Below are positions 22,833 to 31,304 of a stretch of DNA of 31,304 bases, in pieces. Position numbers and translations under genes: made by a program. A model generated the notes under the pieces. The model had not been told where the DNA came from, did not search any database, and saw only the letters and a program-made list of their open reading frames with translations. This DNA comes from UBA1046 sp964624395. GTDB lineage: Bacteria; Bacillota; Clostridia; Saccharofermentanales; DTU023. The first letter of the stretch is position 1. Each line of letters starts with the position of its first letter. The stretch covers positions 1 to 31,304 of the forward strand of contig CAZUWY010000016.1 of NCBI GenBank assembly GCA_964624395.1, given 5' to 3'.

Positions 22833-24698
22833 ATGGTTTTAGAAATGGCAGACAAATATTATGATTCTGATTATCGGCAAAGTGAAAAGATCAAGGCAGC
22901 TGCAGCTGCAGTCAAGTCAAGGGCGGAGGTAGATTTAGAAGAGACCTGGGATCTGACTACGATCTTTATTGACGATGCTGCCTGGGAGCAGGAATATGAG
23001 GAGATAGCCGGGCGTCTTTCCTCTTTGACTTCGTTCCAGAATAAATTGCAAAATTCCTCTGCTGAACTGAGTGAATTTTTGGATTTGCAAGAGGAGATTA
23101 GCAAGCGGGCAATAATAATTGCCGTATATGCCCATCTAAAAAGAGATGTTGATACAGCTGACTCTAGATACAGCGCCATGTATCTCAAAGCCATTCAGCT
23201 GATGACAGAGCTTGAAGCGGCAGTATCTTGGGCCGAACCGGAGATTTCCTCGCTTTCTGAGGACAAAATGATTGTTTTCTTGTCTGAAAATGAAAACATT
23301 GCTAAAAAGCGGCATTACCTGGTCAATATTATGCGTAAAAAGCCGCATCAGCTCTCTGCCGCCGAAGAATTGCTGCTGGCCAAGGCAGGAGAAATCTTTA
23401 ATCTGCCGGACTTGGCCTTTAGCACCCTCAATGATGCTGATCTGAAATTTCCCACGATTAAAAACGAAGAGGGGGAAACAGTTGAAATCACACACGGCCG
23501 CTACGGCAATTTCCTAGAAAGCAGAGACCGCCGTGTGCGCAAAGACGCTTTTCAAAATCTTTATAAAGTATACGAGCAGTTCAGCAATACCTCTGCCACC
23601 TTGCTGGCCGGCAGTGTCAATGTCCACAATCTCAATGCCGAGTTGAGAAATTTTCCCAGTGCCAGAGCTGCAGCTTTGTTTGAAAATGCCATTTCAGAAG
23701 ATGTTTACACCAATCTGCTGGCAACGGTTAACGAAAATCTACCCCTGCTGCACCGCTATGTCGGCTTGCGCAAAAAGGTTTTAGGCCTGGATGAGATTCA
23801 TTCCTATGATCTATATGTCTCTTTGATCGAAGGATTAGATATCCGCTATAGCTTTGCGGAGGCCAAAGAGATTCTCCTCAAGGCATTGGCTCCTTTAGGC
23901 CAAGAATATCTTGAGATTCTAAATAAAGCTTTTGACCAGCGCTGGATTGACAGGGCTGACAACAGAGGCAAAAGATCCGGGGCCTATTCCAGCGGCAGCT
24001 ATGGCACCAATCCATTTATTCTTCTCAACTGGCAGGGCACTTTAGATAATCTCTTTACGCTGGCGCACGAACTGGGCCACAGTGTCCACTCCTGGTATTC
24101 CAGAAATCACCAGCCCTACTATTATTCAGATTATTCAATTTTTCTGGCAGAGATTGCCTCCACCACCAATGAAAACCTTTTGATCGATTATCTGCTGGAG
24201 CATTCGACTGATGCAAAACTTAGCGAAACAGTGATCAACCACTATCTTGATGCCTTTAAGGGCACGGTCTTTAGGCAAACCCAGTTCGCTGAATTCGAAC
24301 ATCTCATTCATACTGCCGAAGCAGAGGGGACACCCCTCACCAGTGCTTTTTTAACCGCTGAATACGCTAAAATCAACCAGAAGTATTATGGGGCAGACCT
24401 GGCAGTAGATCCTGAGATCGCGTTTGAATGGTCACGTATACCTCATTTTTATCTCAACTATTATGTCTACCAGTATGCCACCGGTTTTTCTGCAGCCTCC
24501 TCTTTCTCACGCAAGATCAAGGAAGAAGGTCAAGAAGCGGTTGACCGCTATCTTGAGTTTTTGCGGGCCGGCAGTTCCGATTATCCGCTTGCTGTTTTGA
24601 AAAAAGCCGGCGTGGACATGTCAGAAGTAAAGCCGATCGAAGATGCCTTTTATATTTTCGCTAAATACCTGGCAAAAATGGAGCAGCTTCTCCTTTAG
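22833..24698 (+). CDS. pepF: Oligoendopeptidase F (M3 family zinc peptidase)
   Basis: This cytoplasmic metallopeptidase cuts short peptides of roughly 7-17 residues. The 621-residue protein has the N-terminal helical M3 domain beginning near EETWDLTTIF. The zinc site HELGHSVHSW has His412, Glu413 and His416, and the third ligand is expected in FLAEIASTTNE (about 437-447). The C-terminal YYVYQYATGFSAA is typical of PepF. Length is slightly above the usual 600 because of about 30 extra N-terminal residues. ATG 22833 has AGGAAGG close upstream; ATG 22845 is possible. It follows the dehydrogenase by 74 bp with no clear promoter and ends at a good terminator. Confidence 0.95.
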   Translation: MVLEMADKYYDSDYRQSEKIKAAAAAVKSRAEVDLEETWDLTTIFIDDAAWEQEYEEIAGRLSSLTSFQNKLQNSSAELSEFLDLQEEISKRAIIIAVYAHLKRDVDTADSRYSAMYLKAIQLMTELEAAVSWAEPEISSLSEDKMIVFLSENENIAKKRHYLVNIMRKKPHQLSAAEELLLAKAGEIFNLPDLAFSTLNDADLKFPTIKNEEGETVEITHGRYGNFLESRDRRVRKDAFQNLYKVYEQFSNTSATLLAGSVNVHNLNAELRNFPSARAAALFENAISEDVYTNLLATVNENLPLLHRYVGLRKKVLGLDEIHSYDLYVSLIEGLDIRYSFAEAKEILLKALAPLGQEYLEILNKAFDQRWIDRADNRGKRSGAYSSGSYGTNPFILLNWQGTLDNLFTLAHELGHSVHSWYSRNHQPYYYSDYSIFLAEIASTTNENLLIDYLLEHSTDAKLSETVINHYLDAFKGTVFRQTQFAEFEHLIHTAEAEGTPLTSAFLTAEYAKINQKYYGADLAVDPEIAFEWSRIPHFYLNYYVYQYATGFSAASSFSRKIKEEGQEAVDRYLEFLRAGSSDYPLAVLKKAGVDMSEVKPIEDAFYIFAKYLAKMEQLLL

Positions 24699-24724
24699 CT
24701 TGAGCAGTAAGTTTTTCTAAAAAT

Positions 24725-24757
24725 ATGCGTGCTTACAATGATAGGCGCGCATTTTTT
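24725..24757 (+). terminator. Intrinsic terminator after pepF
   Basis: ATGCGTGC (24725-24732) pairs with GCGCGCAT (24745-24752) over 8 bp with one G-U, followed by six T. It lies 27 bp after the pepF stop. Confidence 0.8.
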
Positions 24758-24826
24758 ATTGCCCAATTGACTGCGCTCTTTTACAAAAGCATAACAGCAT
24801 GATTACAGGTTCGATGTTACGCTTTT

Positions 24827-24852
24827 CAAATGTTAAATGAAGATTACATTTG
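24827..24852. promoter_or_regulatory. Inverted repeat in the leader region of the giant surface protein gene
   Basis: CAAATGT (24827-24833) and ACATTTG (24846-24852) form a perfect 7-bp inverted repeat with a 12-base spacer. ACATTTG recurs at 24935-24941, and GATTACA occurs at 24801 and 24842. The 240-bp AT-rich stretch between the pepF terminator and the next ATG holds no gene. These repeats may be regulator sites. A TATACT at about 24889 and a TTGCAA/TATTTA pair near 24940-24967 are only weak promoter candidates. Confidence 0.3.
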
Positions 24853-24997
24853 TGATATTAAAGGCGAAATAGCGTTATATCATCGGGCTATACTTGAAAA
24901 AAGAGACCGAGCATGATAAATTAGTTTAGCTGTAACATTTGCAATATTATTTTAGATTTCTTATTTAGATGGAGTTTGGGGAAAAGAAAGCAAAAAT

Positions 24998-27900
24998 ATG
25001 AGACGAAATCTTTTCCATAAAATCACCAGTTTTTTAATTGCCTTGCTGCTTTTGCAGCAGACATTTATTTCAGCAGACAATATTGTGCAGGCAAAAAGTC
25101 CCAGGAGTGGTGGCAGGCAAAGAATAACTGCCGCTGATCTTGTCTGGACGCCAGTATCTGATGAAAATCCTCTGGGCGGTGCTGATGATTTCAACGCCCT
25201 GATATTTGGTAGTTTCAACGAGTTTAATGAGACCGGTGGTCCCGTTGCGGCTAAAGATTTCAGCGGAGTTGACATAGTTACTTTTGAAGCTGGGCAAACA
25301 GGGGGAGTAAATCAATTCTCTGATTATTCCATCCCCAAGCTGAACATCGGCCTTATAGCTCAAAACAGCATTACGCACAGCAATAGCAAGGCAACCATGA
25401 TTCAAAACGGTGATGCCCTGCTCGGCGATCAGGTGGCGGTGGAAAGACTCTCTTTAAGTGCAGGTAGCGCATTTTCTGCTCAGGCAATGATCGACAGTTT
25501 CATGTCTGCTGCCAAGAGTGATTTAAAAAGGCTGAGCAATACAATTTGGCAGAGCCAGAGCAATGGAGCTTTAGTTGAAGAGGATAGCTGGGCAATCAAG
25601 ATTTATCCCGATGCGGGGATAAATATTTTCGATTTGGATTTTAGCGCTGCCAATGGCAAATCGCTCTATATTAATTATCCCGCCAATCAGATTCCGCAAA
25701 GCATTGTCATCAGGGTGAAAGACAGTAATTTCAAGCTTGGCTCAACCTTTATCAATGGCAAGCAACTAAATACAGCAAATATCGATCAGCTTTTGAACAG
25801 GATACTGTGGGTGGTAGATCCGGCCTTAACTCATTTCAGTGTGTCTGCCTCATCGATCCCCGGCACTGTTCTGGCCCCGAACGCCGATCTATGGTTCATC
25901 AACGGCTACAGCTGCATTAATGGCACGCTGATTGCCAATGGCTTGGATGCAAGTTCTACTGGCAGTAAAAACTCCGAGTTGCATTATATTGGTTATTTCG
26001 TTGGCGATCTGCCGGCACTCACTCAGGAGAAAACATATGCCATTGGCGATTATGCCTGGATCGATAGTGATGAAAACGGCGTTCAGGATACAGATGAAAA
26101 GCCTTTGCCAGGCCTTAAAGTTGAACTTTATGATGGTGAAGGAAGCCGCAAGATAGCAGAAACCACAACGGATGCTGCAGGCTTTTATCTCTTTGATGAG
26201 CTTCCTGCTGGCCAATACAAAGTCAAATTTGTTCTGGCGGAAAGCCAGGCGAAACTCTATGACTTTAGCTTAAAAGATCAGGGATCAGATGAGGGCAAGG
26301 ACTCAGACGCCGAGCTGGAAACTGGCTGGACCGCTGTGATTGCTTTGGATGGCAATAATAAAGCTTTGAAAAAGAATTATACAAGGCAAACCGTCAAAGC
26401 CAGCGAGGGTGTTGATCCGAGCTGGGATGTAGGTGTTATCCCTTTGAAATTACCTACTCCTGTGGTCAAGCTGGATGTCAACGAAAAAGATCAGGAGCAA
26501 GTTAATACCAATGAGCTCTTCACCTTCAATATCAAGGTGGAGATTTCTGCTGAAAAATATATCTCTCTGGCGATTGAAGATCTTCTTGATCCTGTGCTTG
26601 AATACAGTGAGTCAGCGGTAATAGTTGATGGCGATCTGGATTCCTTGCTGGCCAATGCTGTTATAAGTGACGGGCAAAGAATTGAACTTGTGATCAACGA
26701 TCCAGAGGTGATGGCTGGTTTAATAGGTAAAACTCTCACTTTGGTAATTCATGCCAAATTAAGGCCGGGAATGGATTTGGCCGGCTTTGAAGGAGGAAAA
26801 ATTCCTAATAAGGCAATTGTCAGGGTCAACGATATCTCAGAGGTAGAGTCCAATACTGTTTATGTGCTTAGGAAAGAAAGCTATGCAATCGGTGATCTGG
26901 TCTGGATTGACAGCAATAAAAATGGTGTCCAGGATGAAGATGAATTTGGCTTTGCCGGCGTAAGGGTGGAACTTTTCGACGCCGAAGCAACTGAAGGCTC
27001 TGAACCCTTGTCGAGCGTAATTACTGACGATAATGGCAGATATATCTTTGATGAACTGGCAGCTGGAAAATATAAGCTGAGATTTGCCTTTATAGATGAA
27101 CAAGCTGTTTTGTGCGATTTCACCTCGAAAAACGAGGGAGCAGACGGGCAAATCGACTCTGATGCAAGCCATGAAAGCGGCTGGAGCCAGATTATTGCTC
27201 TCGACAGCAAAAACCAGAATTTAACAAAAGAATATGAAGGGCAGGCCGTAAATGCCAGTGAAGGAATTGATCCGACCTGGGATGCCGGCGTTATTATCTT
27301 TGAGCCTAAGATCCCTAAAATCACACAAAAAGTAAATGACAAAGAACACCATGAGCTTGAGGTTCTTGATCAAAAGCTGCTTTACCGGATCAAGGTCAAG
27401 CTGGCTGAGGATACCCGAGGCTATGAAAGATTAGAGATCGAAGATACTCTTGCCGATATTTTGACGATTGATACTGTCCAAGTCTTTGTGGGTGATGATC
27501 TAGCGGATGCATATTTACCTGTAATCGAGGGACAAAAAGTGACTGTCAGCATCACTGACGATTTTGCTTCACTAGCTGGAAAAACGGTTACTGTCGAGAT
27601 TTCAGCTCAGGTAAATCCAGGGGCGAAGCTGTCCGATTATGCCGATAAGCTGCTAGAAAACAGGGCTTTTCTGGCTTTCAATGATAAAGATAAAGTATTT
27701 GCCGATACGACGATTAAAATTGCCAGTTCTTATCTGAAATACGCCATTGGTGATTATGTCTGGTTTGACAGCAATAAGGACGGCCTACAAAACGGAAATG
27801 AAAAAGGCTTTGCCGGAGTTAAAGTCGAACTATATGCTGCTAGAGCAAAAAAAGGCTCTGAACCTCTGGCCACTGCTATAAGTGATGAAGATGGCAGATA

Positions 27901-30900
27901 TCTCTTTGATGAGCTTGAGGCGGGAGAATATAAACTTAAATTTAGCCTCTCTGAAGAGCAGGCCGCCATCTATGATTTCACTAGTCACATAGAAGCAGAT
28001 GAGTCAAAGAACTCCGACGTAAATCCAGCAGATGGCTGGAGCAAAACCATTGTCCTCGATGATACAAATGTACATTTGACCCGCCAATATAGAGAGCAAG
28101 AATTTGCTGCCAGTAGAGGTATCGATCCGAGCCTGGATGCTGGTGTGATTTTGTTTGAGCCTGAAGCCCCAGCTATTGAAAAAACAATCAACGGTAAAAA
28201 ACATGTTGATCTGCTAGCTTTTGATGAAAGCTTTGTTTACCAGGTTGATCTCAAGCTGGCAGACGATGTCCGAGGCTATGAGAATATTATCATCGAAGAT
28301 AAAATAGCCCAGGTCCTAGATATCGTTACCGCTAAACTTTTGCTGGACGGTAGACCTGCTGGTTTTGAGCTGGTGGAAGACAATAATAGATTAATCATTT
28401 CCATCACAGAAGGATTTGAAAAATTAGCCGGTAAAACCATAAGCCTTAAAATCGAAGCCCGGCTTAAAGATAAAGCAGATCTGTCCGATTATGAAAACCG
28501 CATTGTCTTAAATGAAGCTGATTTAATTTTCAATGGCAGCAAAGCAGGCTCAGATGCTGCCACTGTAAAAATACCTGAAGCTGTCAAAAGATATGCCCTG
28601 GGTGACTTTGTTTGGATTGATAGCGTTGAAAATGGTGTGCAAGATCCAGGAGAAAAGGGCCTTGGCGGAGTTAAAGTAAGCCTTTATGACAAAAATGACA
28701 ATTTCATAAGCGATACTGTCACCAATTCAGCTGGCCTTTATCTCTTTGATAATCTAGCTGAAGGCAGCTATAAACTAGAGTTTTCGCTGACACCCAAACA
28801 GGCGGAGCAATACGATTTTGTCACTAAAGGCAAAGGTTCAGATAAAAATAGAGATTCAGATGTAGATCCCGAGACCGGCTGGACAGGAACAATTGCTTTA
28901 ACTGACAAAAATCTGCAACTAAGAACAGATTATTTGGATCAGGAGTATAACGCTTCTGAAGGTATTGATTCGAGTATAGATGCGGGAGTTCTTCCCTTTG
29001 CTATCGCTGCTCCGACCATTAGAAAATCTATTTACGATAGCGACAAAAGCTATGATTTAATCAATCTTGAAGACCAGTTTATCTTTAAGATTCATGTGAA
29101 AATTGCAAAAAATATCCGTGGTTATGCCAGTCTGATCATAGAGGATACACTTGCTGATGCTCTCAAAGTTGTTAATGCCCGTATGCTCGTTGATGATGAT
29201 GAGTCCTCTCATCAGGTAACTGTTGAAGGTCAAAAGGTAAGTATAGATATCAGCAATGATATAGAAGATTTGGCCGATAAAACAATTACTTTGGAGATTA
29301 CGGCAGAGATCAATAAGGACACAGATTTAACAGCATATGACGCTTCTGGAATCCCTAACAAGGCCAAGCTGATCTTTAATAACAATCCATCTTATTCCAA
29401 TCAGATAGTAGTAAAAATTCCTCAAAACGAAAAGAAGCCCAGCCAATCAGATGAGGCGGAAGGACTAGATAAGCCCAAAGGATTGGAAGGGTCAGAAGGA
29501 CTGGATAAACCCAAAGGCTTGGAAGGGTTAGAAGGAATTAAAGGATTAGACAAGCCGAAAGACTCAAAAGTAAAGACCTATGCCATCGGTGATTTTGTCT
29601 GGCTGGATGAAAATGGAAATGGCATCCAGGATGAAGATGAAAGAGGCCTTGAGGGTATTACTGTCAATCTTTACGCTGCCGCTGAGCTTCTTGCCACTGA
29701 AGTAACAGATAAGGATGGCTACTTCTTCTTTGCTGAGCTTAAAGAGGGTGTTTACCAGTTAGAGTTTGCCCTGACCGAAGAGCAGCAGGAAATATATGAT
29801 TTCACCCTTCAAAAGGAAGGAGAAGACCCTTCCCTTGATTCAGATGCCGATCAGGATGGCCTGACAGCTGAAATTATTCTCGACGATACTAATGGAAACA
29901 TTATTAAAGAAGAAGGCATCGAAGCCACAGAGGGTATTGATCCAAGCTGGGACTGCGGCCTGATTGAAAAAGATGCTGCTGAAGACAAAGCTAAAGGACC
30001 CGGTGAAGCAAAAGAGCCTGAGGATAAGACCTATGCTATTGGCGATTTCGTCTGGCTGGATGAAAATGGAAATGGCATCCAGGATGAAGATGAAAGAGGC
30101 CTTGAGGGTATTACTGTCAATCTTTACGCTGCCGCTGAGCTTCTTGCCACTGAAGTAACAGATAAGGATGGCTACTTCTTCTTTGCTGAGCTTAAAGAGG
30201 GTGTTTACCAGTTAGAGTTTGCCCTGACCGAAGAGCAGCAGGAAATATATGATTTCACCCTTCAAAAGGAAGGAGAAGACCCTTCCCTTGATTCAGATGC
30301 CGATCAGGATGGCCTGACAGCTGAAATTATTCTCGACGATACTAATGGAAACATTATTAAAGAAGAAGGCATCGAAGCCACAGAGGGTATTGATCCAAGC
30401 TGGGACTGCGGCCTGATTGAAAAAGATGCTGCTGAAGACAAAGCTAAAGGACCCGGCGAAGCAGAAGATCCTGCAGATTTGGAAGACCCCGAAGACCTCG
30501 AGGACCCAGAAGGCCTCGAAGATCCCGAAGATATAGAAGACCCTGAAGATATAGAGGACCCTGAGGATATAGAAGACCCTGAGGATATCGAAGACCTCGA
30601 AGAAAAGACCTATGCCATTGGGGACAAAGTCTGGCTCGACAACAATAAAAATGCAGTCTATGACAAAGGTGATGGAGCTATGGCTGATGTAATTGTTGAG
30701 TTGCAGGATTTGTCTGGAAAGACTATCGCTAGCGCTGTCACAGGTAGTAGCGGACTTTATCTTTTCGATAATTTGCCAGCTGGATCATATCGGATTAAAT
30801 TCGTGCTGACAGAGGAGCAGGTCAATAAGTACGAGTTTACAAAATGGAGAGGCGGCAGCAATCATCTGCTAGATTCTGATGCAATCCCCTGTACCGGGTT

Positions 30901-31198
30901 GAGCCCAATTATTGTCCTCGACCAAGAGAACACTTCCCTGCAGGCAGATTATATTGAGCAGAGCTTTGAGGCCAGTGGGGGCATTGATCCCAGCTGGGAT
31001 GCTGGCCTGATATTGAAAACATTCAGCGATGAAAGAGAAGATGGCGAAAGCAGTGGCACAGATAAGAAAAAACCCAGCATAGATGGGGATACCCCCAAAG
31101 CAGGAGAATCTTTCCCGGTTGAAGGCTTTTATATACTTGGTCTGGCTTTGGCAGTGGTTATCGTAGCTTTCATCTTAAAAAAGAGACGTTCTGAGTAG
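24998..31198 (+). CDS. Giant repeat surface protein: choice-of-anchor-A head, SdrD_B/D2 stalk, TPKAG anchor
   Basis: The 2066-residue secreted protein has a signal peptide (about 1-27). The head (about 63-340) has NALIFGSFNEF, PGTVLAPNADLWF and a GTLIANG...ELHYIGYF ending, matching choice-of-anchor-A domains. Seven SdrD_B-like repeats start at residues 347, 629, 915, 1199, 1528, 1679 and 1872. Each opens YAIGD/YALGD-x-x-W-x-D, then an acidic NG(V/I)QD loop like the calcium sites of staphylococcal Sdr B repeats, and most close with GID-P-S/T-W-D. The first four are each followed by a D2/adhesin-like domain of about 140 residues. Gly/Lys- and Glu/Asp/Pro-rich linkers flank the later repeats. 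The C-terminus has TPKAGE, a membrane segment and KKRRSE. It probably forms a long wall-attached adhesin stalk; the ligand is unknown. Confidence 0.85.
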   Translation: MRRNLFHKITSFLIALLLLQQTFISADNIVQAKSPRSGGRQRITAADLVWTPVSDENPLGGADDFNALIFGSFNEFNETGGPVAAKDFSGVDIVTFEAGQTGGVNQFSDYSIPKLNIGLIAQNSITHSNSKATMIQNGDALLGDQVAVERLSLSAGSAFSAQAMIDSFMSAAKSDLKRLSNTIWQSQSNGALVEEDSWAIKIYPDAGINIFDLDFSAANGKSLYINYPANQIPQSIVIRVKDSNFKLGSTFINGKQLNTANIDQLLNRILWVVDPALTHFSVSASSIPGTVLAPNADLWFINGYSCINGTLIANGLDASSTGSKNSELHYIGYFVGDLPALTQEKTYAIGDYAWIDSDENGVQDTDEKPLPGLKVELYDGEGSRKIAETTTDAAGFYLFDELPAGQYKVKFVLAESQAKLYDFSLKDQGSDEGKDSDAELETGWTAVIALDGNNKALKKNYTRQTVKASEGVDPSWDVGVIPLKLPTPVVKLDVNEKDQEQVNTNELFTFNIKVEISAEKYISLAIEDLLDPVLEYSESAVIVDGDLDSLLANAVISDGQRIELVINDPEVMAGLIGKTLTLVIHAKLRPGMDLAGFEGGKIPNKAIVRVNDISEVESNTVYVLRKESYAIGDLVWIDSNKNGVQDEDEFGFAGVRVELFDAEATEGSEPLSSVITDDNGRYIFDELAAGKYKLRFAFIDEQAVLCDFTSKNEGADGQIDSDASHESGWSQIIALDSKNQNLTKEYEGQAVNASEGIDPTWDAGVIIFEPKIPKITQKVNDKEHHELEVLDQKLLYRIKVKLAEDTRGYERLEIEDTLADILTIDTVQVFVGDDLADAYLPVIEGQKVTVSITDDFASLAGKTVTVEISAQVNPGAKLSDYADKLLENRAFLAFNDKDKVFADTTIKIASSYLKYAIGDYVWFDSNKDGLQNGNEKGFAGVKVELYAARAKKGSEPLATAISDEDGRYLFDELEAGEYKLKFSLSEEQAAIYDFTSHIEADESKNSDVNPADGWSKTIVLDDTNVHLTRQYREQEFAASRGIDPSLDAGVILFEPEAPAIEKTINGKKHVDLLAFDESFVYQVDLKLADDVRGYENIIIEDKIAQVLDIVTAKLLLDGRPAGFELVEDNNRLIISITEGFEKLAGKTISLKIEARLKDKADLSDYENRIVLNEADLIFNGSKAGSDAATVKIPEAVKRYALGDFVWIDSVENGVQDPGEKGLGGVKVSLYDKNDNFISDTVTNSAGLYLFDNLAEGSYKLEFSLTPKQAEQYDFVTKGKGSDKNRDSDVDPETGWTGTIALTDKNLQLRTDYLDQEYNASEGIDSSIDAGVLPFAIAAPTIRKSIYDSDKSYDLINLEDQFIFKIHVKIAKNIRGYASLIIEDTLADALKVVNARMLVDDDESSHQVTVEGQKVSIDISNDIEDLADKTITLEITAEINKDTDLTAYDASGIPNKAKLIFNNNPSYSNQIVVKIPQNEKKPSQSDEAEGLDKPKGLEGSEGLDKPKGLEGLEGIKGLDKPKDSKVKTYAIGDFVWLDENGNGIQDEDERGLEGITVNLYAAAELLATEVTDKDGYFFFAELKEGVYQLEFALTEEQQEIYDFTLQKEGEDPSLDSDADQDGLTAEIILDDTNGNIIKEEGIEATEGIDPSWDCGLIEKDAAEDKAKGPGEAKEPEDKTYAIGDFVWLDENGNGIQDEDERGLEGITVNLYAAAELLATEVTDKDGYFFFAELKEGVYQLEFALTEEQQEIYDFTLQKEGEDPSLDSDADQDGLTAEIILDDTNGNIIKEEGIEATEGIDPSWDCGLIEKDAAEDKAKGPGEAEDPADLEDPEDLEDPEGLEDPEDIEDPEDIEDPEDIEDPEDIEDLEEKTYAIGDKVWLDNNKNAVYDKGDGAMADVIVELQDLSGKTIASAVTGSSGLYLFDNLPAGSYRIKFVLTEEQVNKYEFTKWRGGSNHLLDSDAIPCTGLSPIIVLDQENTSLQADYIEQSFEASGGIDPSWDAGLILKTFSDEREDGESSGTDKKKPSIDGDTPKAGESFPVEGFYILGLALAVVIVAFILKKRRSE
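26036..29440 (+). repeat. Four tandem composite repeats (SdrD_B-like + D2-like, about 284 residues each)
   Basis: Units begin at 26036, 26882, 27740 and 28592, spaced 282, 286 and 284 codons. Each has an SdrD_B-like half with a likely calcium loop (such as DSNKNGVQDEDE) and a D2-like half with IEDT/IEDK and LAGKT segments. The copies differ clearly from one another in both DNA and protein, so this is an old duplication series. Confidence 0.85.
29459..29560 (+). repeat. Gly/Lys/Glu-rich 12-residue linker repeats
   Basis: The unit EGLDKPKGLEGS/L occurs twice (36 bases each) and is followed by a partial copy, EGIKGLDKPKD. It separates the D2-containing part of the stalk from the B-only part. 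Confidence 0.8.
29597..30003 (+). repeat. 407-bp direct repeat, copy 1 (fifth SdrD_B-like repeat)
   Basis: By eye this stretch is identical to 30050-30456 at an offset of 453 bp. The 15 bases just upstream of each copy encode the same residues but differ at four synonymous positions. The similarity also ends sharply at the 3' side. Confidence 0.9.
30050..30456 (+). repeat. 407-bp direct repeat, copy 2 (sixth SdrD_B-like repeat)
   Basis: Second copy of 29597-30003. It includes the GPGEA-type linker start shared by both repeats, then diverges into the acidic Glu-Asp-Pro linker. Confidence 0.9.
30464..30589 (+). repeat. Seven 6-residue acidic repeats (EDPEDI type)
   Basis: The units are EDPADL, EDPEDL, EDPEGL and four EDPEDI, each 18 bases, ending in EDLEEK before the last SdrD_B-like repeat. 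The strict 18-base period makes this prone to slippage. It probably acts as an extended spacer. Confidence 0.9.
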
Positions 31199-31231
31199 AA
31201 GTCAGGGAATTTTTGCAGATATTTTTATAAT

Positions 31232-31270
31232 TTGAGACAAAAATATTTAAGATAATTGTGCTTGTCTCAA
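31232..31270. promoter_or_regulatory. Perfect 9-bp inverted repeat after the surface protein gene
   Basis: TTGAGACAA (31232-31240) and TTGTCTCAA (31262-31270) are exact complements with a 21-base AT-rich spacer. A TATAAT lies immediately before (31226-31231), but there is no good -35. No T-run directly follows. It may be an operator or stem for a gene beyond the window, or a weak terminator. The last 100 bases otherwise show nothing I can name. Confidence 0.4.
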
Positions 31271-31304
31271 GGCTTAATCTTATTTGCAATGTTCTCTGTT
31301 TTTT

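Noticed and set aside
29459..30607. CRISPR-like array suggested by regular short repeats
   Set aside because: The repeats are in frame, lack unique spacers and encode protein linkers within the surface protein.

Overview
The window comes from a low-to-moderate GC Gram-positive bacterium, most likely a member of the Clostridia. The evidence is two pilus-type sortases with LPXTG-like substrates, an LCP cell-wall ligase, a lipoprotein with a lipobox, strong AGGAGG-type ribosome binding sites, and the Firmicutes gene order rpmH-rnpA-yidD-yidC-jag-mnmE-mnmG-rsmG. I cannot name the species from the sequence.

Left end (1-2499, + strand): the 3' part of a sortase-assembled pilus locus. It holds the last codons of a pilin, a very long hairpin, a class C (pilin-polymerising) sortase, a small LIQTG-anchored basal pilin, and a second sortase of another subclass that overlaps the pilin stop. 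Next come a family 5 solute-binding lipoprotein with no permease (-) and a SanA/YdcF-like membrane protein (+).

Middle (5295-9788, - strand): an LCP ligase closed by a terminator, then a serS-yebC-ATPase cluster. The ATPase joins a P-loop domain to a C-terminal Asp23-like domain and has no assigned function. From 10074 on, everything is on the + strand: an NCS2 purine permease with its terminator, then the ribosome/membrane-insertion/tRNA-modification operon starting at a near-consensus promoter. A stem-loop with a T-run lies between rpmH and rnpA and ends two bases before the rnpA start codon. dnaA is not next to rpmH, and gyrA follows rsmG instead. mnmG contains a 100-N assembly gap flanked by an exact 55-base duplication. 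This is almost certainly a scaffolding artefact, and collapsing it restores one reading frame.

Right end (18940-31304): gyrA, an iron-dependent alcohol dehydrogenase starting directly after the gyrA stop, oligoendopeptidase F with a terminator, and then a 2066-residue surface protein. That protein has a signal peptide, a choice-of-anchor-A type head, four composite repeats of about 284 residues (SdrD_B-like plus D2/adhesin-like), three more SdrD_B-like repeats, charged low-complexity linkers, and a C-terminal anchor with TPKAG where LPXTG is expected. Two of the late repeats share a 407-bp stretch that appears identical. The sortases at the left end are obvious candidates to process this protein. 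I did not find a clearly novel multi-gene system. The best leads are the ATPase-Asp23 fusion, the rpmH/rnpA attenuator, and the non-canonical anchor on the giant stalk protein.
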